Part shown: positions 13,511 to 25,500 of the stretch, piece by piece | Numbering within the stretch: the first letter of the stretch is position 1 | How the letters are laid out: the number at the start of each line of letters is the position of its first letter | NCBI GenBank assembly: GCA_022266195.1 | Contig: WHVY01000002.1 | Coordinates: 8,447,001-8,511,000 of the forward strand | Length of the DNA: 64,000 bases | Source of the DNA: Tetranychus cinnabarinus | Lineage: Eukaryota > Arthropoda > Arachnida > Trombidiformes > Tetranychidae | Direction: 5' to 3' | Made by a program: the position numbers and the translations under genes | The notes under the pieces: model-generated | The model's input: the letters and a program-made list of their open reading frames with translations, nothing else | Database searches by the model: none | Told to the model about the DNA's origin: nothing

Positions 13511-16500
13511 GTTTGTATTCAATTTATATTATCTTTTCAATAATCTCAATTTGTGTTCCATTTCGCATTTCAACAATAAAAACTCACGAGCAAAATGAAG
13601 AAGACCATGAATCTGTAAAAGATGATTATGTATCTGAATAAGCCATAGTTACAGTTAAGATCATACGATATGCTGGCTTAATTTGGAACTTGAATATCGC
13701 GAAATGTAAAGTTTCTATCGTAGCTGATATAAATTGAATAGCTCTGGATTTCTGGTTATTTCATTTCTTCCAAAAGTTAGAAAGCAAACTTTCGTTGAGC
13801 CATTCAATAGCAAAGTTTAATTGCACTCGATTTTCGACATTGTTTTGAGAAATTCTGAGCAGAACAGGAATGAAGTGATGACACGAAAAACAACAGAAAT
13901 CGTCTATCGATACACTTGTAACAACAATAGCTGTGCAAAAGCGTTTTCGGAGTTTTCCATATTTCAAGAGAAGCGTCTGTAAACATATCCAAATTTATCG
14001 TTTGTTGGTGTCTTTCAAACCTGAAGCTTGCTTTTTGCATAATGTTTGCACTGGAGTTTTTCGTATTGACTCGAAATCAATTATCGTTAAGAGTTAGCAT
14101 GCAAACTGGAACACACTTATTTTGACGAAAAAGTTTTTCAGAAAATAACATTTCTTCTTTTCTCTCTATTTGCAGCTTCCATTGAAAAAATTCACAAAAC
14201 AGCTTTCTTCAAGCTTGTTCAATTGATCGAACTTGATCTCGCCTACAATTTTCTCAAATCCGTACCAATAGATGCATTCCAGCACATACCTAAGCTTAAA
14301 ATTTTGGATCTCAGTTTTAATCAAATTGAAGTTCTTAAAGATAATTCCTTCCATAGTTTGAACAATTTAAAGACTCTTTTACTGAACGAGTAAGTAACTA
14401 AACGAAGAGAAAAAAAGGAAATAATTCAGAAGAGCAAAAAAAGTCTCTTTAAATCATCATCATTTTTAAAGCTACAAATTACTTTCATTTCTTTTCATTT
14501 CAACACCCAATTTTACACCAAATTTTGACTCTCTGATGAGTTCAGGGAAGCAAATGTTTGTTAATAAAGAGCAAACAAAATGTCAAGAGAAAATGATGAT
14601 AATAATGCAATTTCATTGCAATGATTACTCGGGAAAGCTGAGCAAGTCAATCTTTAAAGTTGAACCAAAAAGTGAAATGCAAAAAGTCAACAAAAATCAA
14701 GCTCTTCTTCGACTTGCTGCAAATTTTACTCATTAAACTTGTCACCAATTTACAAGGGAAAAAAGTACCATTCGTCTCTAATGTTGAACAACAACGGAAA
14801 GTAATGATAATGAGCTTTGACAATTTTCATTTCTGTAAAGAAATTAAATTCAATTGTAAACGTAAAGTTAATTGAAAGTTCAACTGAACAAAGGACAAAC
14901 AACTGCATAATCTTGAGCAAATGTGAATTCACTTTGTTTTATTAATACTGATTTCGTTTTTGCCATTCTTCGTACTTTTTCTGATCCAATTGATGCAAGA
15001 TGCATAAATGGGAAGCAAAAATGTTCACCTCATTAAACACTGTCATGGAAACAGCTTTTCTCTATTTCATCAATTCCCTTCATCATCATGTTTACCTGAT
15101 TTCTGTTCACCTCGTTCAGCCTCATCATCAACTTTAATCTTCCTTTACATCTTCAGGGCGAACCCTTTTCGCTTCCTTTTTGGCTTTTCATCTCTTCTCT
15201 TTATCCTGACTCAACATTTTGACACTTTCAAGTTTCGATTCATCGTTAGATCAAACATTTCCATGTTTATACTCTTTTTTACGTTCTACTTGATTGGAGT
15301 AAACATTCGTTATTCACTCCTCGACAAACATTCAAAGCATCCTAACATTTGCAGTTCAGTTTCGTTTACTGTGCATTTCAACGTTCAAATGCTATTTTCA
15401 TTCTTGAGAATCGATAAAAGATACTTTTCACTAAATCATTGTATTTTGTTTGCTAGTTTTGATATAAATGCAAAGTTAAGAGTCTTTGTTGTGAACGTTT
15501 CATTTGGATTTTTGGCGAAGAAGAAAGTTTCTAAAATCGAAAGACAATAAACAGTGAACTCATTTTCATAGAGCAAAATATTCTTTGGTTTTACAGTAAC
15601 ATTGTTTGACGATACTATAAGTTAGTCAACGATGAATAGAACTAGAAATTGAAAGAATCTGGAATGAGTTCAAAATGAGGAATGTAATAAACTTTTCAGT
15701 CTTCTCAGGGAACATTTGTCATTTTATTAAATCTAATTTTGTTGATTGTTCAAAGGAAAAGCCATAAAACATTATCCTTTTGCTGTTTTAAAGTTGCCTC
15801 TTGTCGATATTGAAATGGCATTATTCTGTTTGTGAAAAGTCAATCTTGTCAAAAGTTAAACGATTACAGAAATTATCTTTAAATTGAGAACAGAATCAGA
15901 ACAGTTTAAGACATCATTTCATTAATCATAAATCACAGCCATTAAAGTTGATGTGAATCATTTTATTTTCACATGAATGAAGGGCAAAATGAAAATGAAA
16001 AAAGTTAAAAAGTTGACAAAATGTTGCCTTAAAAACGATCCCAAGTGAGGTTAACCTTAGCTGAGATCAGACTTAATCGATAAATGATTTCATCTTTCAT
16101 TAAAGTGTGAATCTCTTGTAAAACGATTCAAACTAAATCGAACTATTTCCATCTTCTCTTCAAATCACAACTTGTCATCAAATTTCCTTTAATCAAATGC
16201 AATCGTTTAGAGCAGTTAAATAATTTCATTATAACTCATGATATCATCGAGAAAATGGAAGATCTAAATTCCATATCAGCATTATTGGGATCGTCATAGT
16301 CAATGCTTCCTTGTAAGATCATATTCAAGTTGTCTGAGCAACAAAGAAAAATGAACCTCTTCTTTCCTGGCTCTTGCGATGTAAACAAAAATTTCATCTT
16401 TTTCCTGTTTTCTCTGTCGAAGAAGAAAGAAGCGAAAAATTCAATACTCATTCAGATGAATTTCTGTTGACTCTTTATTACTATTTGCATTCGGTCCAAC

Positions 16501-19500
16501 ATTTACTTGCTGCTTCCATTTATATAACTTTAGTCTAATATTATTCTCATTCCCAGTTTGCTTCAACTTTATACAAAACATTCTTGATATAAAATAAACT
16601 ATTCATATTGGCATTTTCATCTTCATCATTTTACTTCTTTTCCCTTCTTCACTCTCTCTCTATTCGTCCTCAATCATTCCACTTCTTGTTCAGAAGAAGA
16701 AACAAGAAGAAAGAATAAGAAAGGGTATTCATTTTCTGACAGCTTAAGGGATAACCTCTTTTCTGCTCTCTTTTCTTGCGCCTTCACTAGTTATTATATT
16801 TTGATATTCTTACCAATCATTCAAGTAGAATGTTGATTTTGAAAGATTTATGTGGCTCTCTGTTTGTATTGAGTAAAAAGTTTGTGCTTCTTCCATGAGG
16901 ATAGATGAAGAAATTGAAGAGGAAGAAGAAAAGGCAACCGAATAATGTGCACACAATCATGATCGATTGTCTAATAAAAGTATAAAAATATATTCACTGT
17001 TATATTTAATATTTAGATTTTTATTCAACTCTTTCGACAACCATTCAACTTGAAGATCCGTTTAAAACAAGTTTTCCCAGTTGATTCTGACTTTCCACAA
17101 CGAATCATATGCAATCATCGATTCAAAAGACAATTAGAACAAAGTTTCAGCACTTAACTTAGCATTGAGCTAACGAATTGTAACGAATGGGTTTTATTTG
17201 TTTCAAAGTTTCCAATTGTAAAGCTTATTCATTGCTACTGTTTCGGTTGAACCAGGAATAAGTTTAGTTTGAATGCGTTTAGCTTTTCGTTGGTTTGCAT
17301 TTCTTTCCGTTAATTGTTTTGTTGGATAATGAATTATTGTACTCGAGTGATAATAAATATAAATTGGAATTGTTGATTCTGTGTGTTATTTGGAAAAATG
17401 AAACAAAAAATGACTTGGAATCTGAATGGATGGAGAAGAAAAGAAGGAAAGAAAAGGCAAGTTATCATCACAAGTGGATAATAATAGATTGATAAGTGTA
17501 TAGTCATGATGAGTGTGTATCTCATTGGGAACGGGGAACAGTGAGAGAGAAATGGAAGAAGAAAAAAGAATAATATTCTTTTGTGTCAAAATAACTGAAA
17601 TGGATAGCATTTTATTGAGTCCAGCGAAGAATAAGAAAGGTCAGAAAATGAGAAATGTAAAAGCTTTTAGTTAGTTAGTTAGTTATCCATAATAATAATG
17701 GTCTGTGAAAAGACGAAAAATTATTATTACATGAATCTCATGTTATTATATTGATCTCACGTGGAAATCATTCCCTTATGAAATATGCTTTGTGAGAAGT
17801 GAAATGATCCTTGACAGAATTAACTAGTTTACCTATTTGAGTATAAAATTGTATATTGCAAGAGAGTTATGAGGAAAATTGTGGAAAACAGTTTAATCGC
17901 TGCTTTTGTTTTACATTGCAAGATCAATATTCGTTAAGGGTATTTGATTGCCTCAACGAAACCAAGATTAGAACAGAATGAAAAATGAAAAAGCAAATTT
18001 CGTAGCTCTTTAGATTGAAAAAAAAGAAATCCAATCAAACGCAAATTGAAAGTTCAGCAAATTTTTCCTTTCAATTTTGCTTCTCCAACAAAATAATGCA
18101 AACAAGGTTTCTTCTCGTTGCAGCCATAGTTCAGCTTTCAACTCAAAACTCGACTCCAAATTCATGTTGATGTTTAAACACATTGTCCTCTCAATGATCA
18201 GCTAATCATAGTAAAGCTTTGCAATCGAAATTACTTGCAATAGTTGCTAATAAATGCTAATAAAGTTTTAGAACTCTGTTTGAATTCATTTACAAATAAA
18301 AGAGAGTTTAAAGCCAAGAATCTTTCTTCGAAAGGTTTGCCTTAGAAGCCTATTTTCTGCCTAAAGATACCTAATACTGGCATCAAAGACATATTTGCTT
18401 CAACCGGCATCTAAGGTAAATCAAACTCGTAAAGAGAAATAAGACTGAAAAAGTTTCTAAAGATGTTACAGATTCGATTTATCCGTAAGATCTAGACATG
18501 AATTTGCGTTGAATGAGACGTAATGTCGATGTCAAGTTTAGATATCTTCATGCATAAAGATGTCACTTATTAGGTTCATCGAGTCATTTGTAAGTCTTAT
18601 TTTGAGCAACAATTTTCCTTATTCGGTTTCATTTGCATCGTCTAATTGAAAATTCAAGTCATGAATGTTTGATGTCTAATTTTGCCCTTTTCACGATTAC
18701 ATGGAATGCATTTTGCTGTGAATCTTTAGGCTAATTTGATATTGAATACTCATAAATACACTTTTTATTCGCTCTTTTTGTTGCCAATATACTTTACCAT
18801 CTTGATTTAAAGTACCTAAATGGAAACAATTATTGTTCACCTTTTTATTTACAACACTTTCAACACCTCAAAAGAGTTCAATATTCATTAACTTGCCATG
18901 ATTAGTTTATACAGTCAATTAAAATGAGAAAAAGGTAATAAATAAAGCTGCAAAGTAAACTAAACTTGTTCCAGTTTCTCTCAATAAACATTGCCCAAGT
19001 AAAGCATCAAGTGCAATAGTTTTTCCCTGAAATGGAGCAAAGGGATTCTGAATGTCCATCATATCATTAACTAGATGAATGACCAATAAAGTTGGGCAAA
19101 GTCAAAATACTTTTATTGCTTTTGTGTGAGCTTTGAAAGGCGTTTATTAGCCAAGAAACACGACTCATCGAGTCAACATTTACAAAATGGAAACACTCAA
19201 TGATATTAAAACTCATGTATTAATCAATTAATGTAAACATGATTAAAGAATAAAATGAAGCCAATAAATGAATAGGTCCAAGAATCAGGAGAAGCATGAG
19301 TTTCCATTGGAAATGTAACTGAAGGTCAAATTCGTTTTCTTTTGCCCTTTCATCATAACTGAAGTCATTGGCAGGGTTCAAGTTTATTGCAGGGAAATGG
19401 AGAGGAAAGGGAAAACGTCATTTCTTGTGTTTGGTCATTCTGGTGATGAACATGAAAATTTGTTGTCAATAGTAAACCATTTGGAGTTGCAATTAGTGGC

Positions 19501-22500
19501 AACAAAAGACTAATTTTCTGACTCACATGTTCCATGTAATTGAGTTGGTATCAGTTAAGAGACAGTGAATACGGACAAAAGAGGTAATATGAGGAGTTGA
19601 AGGAAGATGAACATGAAGTTTATATTAAAGATAATAAGAGAGTAAAGGGAGGAAGAAAAGTTATCTGGTTCAAGGAAAAGCGATTCAGTTGAGCTTTGAT
19701 TCTTTTCAAGTTAAAGGCAAAGGTTAATAAAAAAAGGTCATTGGGCAACAAGAAAAATTGTTATCATTCTGTGCCAAACTTCAATGTTTACTTGCAATTC
19801 ATTTTAATCTTTTCAATTGTCCTCAAAATATCAACTAAGCTTGATTGCTTTACTTTGATCAAAGGTAATTGTTGATCTTCAATGGTACAGTATTTAAAGT
19901 GAAAACTGTTGGCCCGTAATTTTTATTTGTTGCCTTTGAATAAAGGCTAAGAGGATTATTAATGGTCAACTTGATGGACTTAATGCTTTCCAATTGCTCA
20001 ATTTTTGATTGAAAATGTTTTCTTCTCTATTGAGTTGTTCCATCAAATTGTTCGATAATTTACTCTCAGCATAGTTACAGGGATTTCAAGGAGAGAAAAT
20101 ACTATCTCTAGAAAGAAACGATTTTATGCAAAGTCGAAAGTTCAAATGAGTTTGATATTAGTCTTGACAGAACACAAAATACTTGATAAAAACTGAGTCA
20201 AGTCATGCAATTGGAAAGTGAAAATGACTTGGAGAATCACGAATATTTTAAGCTCTTCGAGTTTCGAGATTCTCAAGAAATATAAAATCTCTTTAACTCG
20301 TGACTCGCCAATCAGTTAGTCGATTCATCGCTTTTTAGTCGATCTTTCGCTTTTTTCTTGATCAACTCTCGATTAGTTCTTTGATCTTAAATCTGCAAAT
20401 AAAATTTTCTTTGAAATCGATTTTGCTAAAAAGTTTTAAGAAAAGGATGAAAGGTGAAATGAAACATTGAGAATTTGTTCTGAGAATTTGCAAGACCAAG
20501 TTTTATGAAGAAAATTGTTATTGGAAAAATGGTTTCGTTGGTTTGCCAATTAAACGAAATCCCAGGCAAGTTTGACAACTCGAACAGAATATCTTTTCAT
20601 TGAAGATTAATTGTCTTTTCACTCAATAGTGTCAGCCTTTAAAGCCAGTAATCTTGTTCATTTCAAGTGAAAAATGTTTTATTCTTAAAGTAAAATTTTG
20701 TTTCTTTCTTATCCCATATTGTGTTAAAAATTTGATATCCGTTTCAAGAAGCATCAACTAACAAGAACAATGAGAATTTCATGAAACCAGATAATGAACA
20801 AATGGAGAAACCATTTTTCGTTCCCAGTTGCAAAGTTATCTTTTCCTTCGCTTCTCAGAATAATTGATTTCCAATTGACTTAACAACATTTTCTTTTGAA
20901 TCATAATAACATTTTATTAGATTTGCAACTTTATCAAGTTAATAAGTTTTTTCTTCATCTTACAAATGATCTATTGCATGATCATTGTTTAATATTATTG
21001 AAAACGGAAATGTTTTCCTAAGCATAAAAGAATAAAAATGAGTAAAAATGAAACTTTATCCAGAATCCAGAAACTTTATGAATTTTTTTGGAATAAAAAT
21101 TTCCAAAACTCGACAAAACAAAAACGCCTTTTCAACCCAAAAAAGCAATAAGCTGAGTTGAAAACAAGAGAAGAAAGTTGCCCAAAAAATCACGTAAAAT
21201 TGTTCATTTAACTCAGAATTCCTTGCGATTCCAGCAATAATTATCAGAGATTGAACTTTTATCACAAGATGGAATGAAGAGAAAAAAGAAAAATATTGAA
21301 AAATGAGAACAAAGGCAAATGCCTTAAGGAGGTGAAGAAGAAAGGGTTTAATATAAAGTTTTCTGGGAAGGCAATGAAAAAGTATGGCAACAAACACAAA
21401 TATAACAATGAAATAAACATGTATTTAGTTTGCCTCTCTGTGCTTGTTTGGGAATCCATTTTTTTGCCTGTTTATATCACAAGTAAATGGGTTAAAAGAT
21501 TGAAAAATGGGGAAACAAACAAAAAGCTAAATAGCAACAGTTCAATAACAGGAGAGAATAAAAAGAAAACAGAAATAGTTGAATTGAAAAGGGAAGAGAA
21601 AAAGAAAATTGAACTCGGAATAACATGGATTTACAGGAGAAAGAATATGAGTTGACACTGTTGCCATTGACTTTGTAAGCTTATGAACTTTTCTTCTTTG
21701 CTTCTGATAATGTGAATAAATAGTTGTACAGAAAATTGTTTAACATGTTGAACAATTTTTTTCTTTCAATTTTTTCGCCTCTTTTCTTCATTTCATGTTG
21801 ACTGTGAAAAGATGATGATAAACAGGGAATAACAGGGAGTAACATGAATGATTAAAGGAAATGATTGAATTTGAAACAATTTGAATTGGTAACACAATTT
21901 CACAAAAGTTGGCCTCAAGCAAAACTCTGTCACTTAGTAACACAAATAATGATTAATGATAAACAACTAGTTTGGGTTTGAGCGAAAATATTCAGCATTG
22001 AGAGCAAAGAGTTGACTCGTTTTCCAGGGAGTGAATAAAGATGAGATTCGTATTTTATTTTGTTCTTTTTCGTTCAACTCCATTTTGTTGGATTTGTTGG
22101 CCATGGAAAATGGAAATTGAAAAGGTTTGAAAATTTTCCAAAGCGAAAGGTTCGTTAGGTTCAATCATTCAGAGTCTTGGTTGTGTTTTATCAAATTTGA
22201 TGTCGAATGGGAATTTAAAGTCAAAAATGAAAAGGTGAAAATGTTTGAATGCTTGGATATGAGAAGCCAACTCATTCTAGAATCGTTTTAACTGCTAATT
22301 TTAACCAATCATTACAAGTTGAGTTGAACTTTTTGCAATTTGTTTGGTTCAATTTAAGTGACTTGCAAGTCTTTTGCTTGGAGTTGACAAATTTTCTACT
22401 TGTGAGAAGAAGACTGAATGATGGCGAGAATTCTTACGAAACACTTGATTATTCCCAGACTAACTTGATAATCTGATTTTATTTACATTTTTCTTTTCTC

Positions 22501-25500
22501 TATTCTCATTATCATTCCTACCATCCACAATGGGAAACAAGTAATCGGATAAAAAAGATCAATATCAATGCATTTGTTGGTTTATGGTCTTTAGAAGAGT
22601 TACAGTTAAGGTAAGTTATTTAAATATCATTTTCAAGTTATCCATTATTATGCGATATTTCATTTCAATCCTTACATCTCACAACTTAGACTTATCATGT
22701 TAACAAACCAATAGTGAATCATCTCACATCATTTTAAATGTTGAAAGCACGATAAATCAAAAGAAGTACTCAAAGAAATTGATGGAGAATAAATTTTTTC
22801 TACTCATCATTTTATTATGCAGAATGAGTGTTTATAAACTTTGAACAAATACAAAATCATTGTTTAAATAACATTATTAAAGAGAAATCAAATTGATGAC
22901 TTTAAAATCTAGTCCTAGTAAATTGAAAAATCTTCATGCAAAGCACTTCCTATCAACTTTTTCAAATATGATTTTCTGAAAGCGCTTGTTAAAAACTGGG
23001 TTTTCCTTGAGAATGGGCACTGCTAGTATTGTGGTTAAACCGGAATTAAGGCCAAAAAGTAAACCGTTTTTGAGTCAATATCGCCAACGAAACATGATCG
23101 ATGGCTGTGATATTTGTGTGTGTTGTGATATTTCATTCTATAATTGTAAAGTTGCATATCTGTATATTACTGCAAAGTTATACAAAGAGAGGGAATCCAT
23201 ATTCAAAGGTTTATTCATATAGCGTTCTAGAATAACTGATTTGTCGGAATCAGTATGCAATAAATTTACCCACGCATCATCACGAATCACCTGATTAACA
23301 GTGGTCGAGATGTAGGATAAAGCGGTCAACTCATTAATAAGTGGCACTGCTCTCGTCAGAAAAATCTATCTAAACAATAGAACTGTGCTAATTTGCTAAC
23401 AGCAGTTTGCTAATCAGGGTTTTAGCTAACATATTTTGAGAGTTCTAACAATTCTAACAACAGTATCTAGCAATGTTTTTGTGAACTGACGCCTTTTCAC
23501 ATTTAGTCGCATACCTTGCAATATAATGCAAAACCGCTTCTTTAGATGTAATCAGCGCAAAGTCGGTATTTCCTCTCCATACTTGAGTTACATAGGCATT
23601 GTATCTAGCCATCTTATCATCATTTCGTTTTGCTGAAACTGCCAATTATCATTTTCTTTCACCAGTGCATCATTTTCATGAATATGTTTTGTAAACCGTA
23701 GCGAAAGGGGTATCTGTCACCAAAAACCGACCTTAATAAATTTTGAAATTAATTCGATTTTATCATTTTTGGAAGGGCTTATAATTGACCATGATTTTGA
23801 AAAAGACTTCGAATGACTTTGAACTTTTTATATAATAATTTCCAGTCAATTATAAGCTCAGAAGTGAAAGTCCCATGTCAATATGTCAATCGGCTGAAAA
23901 GTTATTATTTACCGACCAGAAAGAGGTCACTCTTAGAAACAGACAAAATAAAAGTCATATCGAAAAAACTCGCTGTACATTTTTTGTTCATGCTAAAAGA
24001 ATAATGTTGAACTAATCTAAATCAATTTTAAACATGATCTGGCCATCTGATACTCAAGCGAAGTTAAATGACCTAATAGCGATAAAACGTGATTAAGGGG
24101 TTGAAAAAGTTTTTCCTTCTGTAAATTGTTAGAGTTTATCGACTAGTATATACAGCCACGGAAATTGAGTTGCAAACATTTTTTGAAAAGTTAACGCAGG
24201 TATTGATAGTTTATCAACTAAACACTGCCTAAACTAAATTACACTATCTCAATATGCGCATAAGATATTAAAAATGTTTGCATCTCAATTTCAGTGGCTG
24301 TATATACAAAGTTTTAGCACTCTAGCTTGATTGGTTCACGAGAAATCGCCCAAAATGGTTTCATCTTTGAAGCGCAATTGTGACCGAACGCGTCACTCTA
24401 GAGAACTTTTGACAAAAGTTAACAATGTTTTTTCAACCCCACTTTCATAAAATCGAATTAATTTCAAAATTTATTAAGGTCGGTTTTTGGTGACAGATAC
24501 CCCTTTCATAACTTCGCTTGGGTGTTTTTCTGGAAGAGGAGAATACATTCAATAAAAATGTTCTAGATATTTTAACTATTAGGTAAAAAACTTTTGAAAT
24601 GACATTATAAGCCATTCATTTTCGTGGGTGAAAAATGGCTCAAACCGTTTACCTTTTGGCCTTAATTGCGGACTATAGCCTTAACCTTAATATTTACAGT
24701 GTTCAAGTTTCAAGACAAACCTAGTTTCTAAGCAAGCTCTTTCGGAAAATCATTATTTGACGGAGCTGAGATTTTGCTTTACATACCTCTGCATGATTCA
24801 ATCAATAGTTTCCAATCAACGTATTCAATCAATACAAAAGTTGTTTATTTTTACGCATTTTAATTTTTTGAAATCTAACCTTTTTGCGATCTTTTCTTTG
24901 GTTCAATTCTCCAATTCTTTTGATAAATGACATGCAACTTCACAATAAGATGATTCAAATCAGAATATAATTCAGTTAAACAAAATACTTTACGTTTATT
25001 CATTGCCTCACTCAAGTTTCACTCTTTATCTTTCCTTTCATTTCCAGAGATAATTTGTTATCTTATATGCCAAGTAAAGCATTAAGTCCATTGAATGCAA
25101 CTCATACATTATATTTATCTGGTAATAAGTGGCATTGTGATTGTAAGATGCGAAACCTTCGTCAAATATTAATCTCAATGGAGATAATTGTACCTGACGA
25201 ACCAAAGTGTTATAATTTTGATAAAATATGGACCAAATTAAGTAAGTACTTTTTACTCTTTTTTCCAACCTTTCCAAATACAATTCAAAGTGTATCAATC
25301 ACTATTTAAAGAAACAAGCAGTTTCCATCCCAAGCAATCGAGGTAATTTCATTGGAATAAAAAATGTAAGATTGAAAATTAGGACAATGAAGAAAGTGGA
25401 TTAAGTCTTTGCACCAATTTTCAGCCTTCATTGAACGAATGAAGAAGAACTCTCGAGAGGTTTATCTCAATTGTGGTCATCTTAATGATGATTGCATTAG

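Larger units (their letters stand above)
22962..24760. mobile_element. Nested transposon cluster with outer diverged inverted repeats
   Basis: The two ends form an imperfect inverted repeat of about 110-130 bp. The left arm (about 22962-23075) reads ttctgaaagcgcttg then ggttaaaccggaattaaggc. The reverse complement of the right arm (about 24640-24760) reads ttccgaaagagcttg then cgcaattaaggccaaaaggt. Between them lie a Helitron helicase relic and an 805-bp TIR element. The divergence of the outer arms suggests the oldest layer. Whether the outer arms belong to the Helitron relic or to a separate long-TIR element is not clear. Confidence 0.6.
14390..25047 (+). other. Kekkon-like intron, 10.7 kb
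   Basis: The largest intron of the gene. Apart from a transposon nest at 22962-24760 and a small (TTAG)n run near 17670, it is AT-rich sequence with frequent (TCATCA)-type and GA-rich purine runs. It contains a 180-codon open frame at 15008-15550 that I do not recognise and do not call as a gene. Confidence 0.65.
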
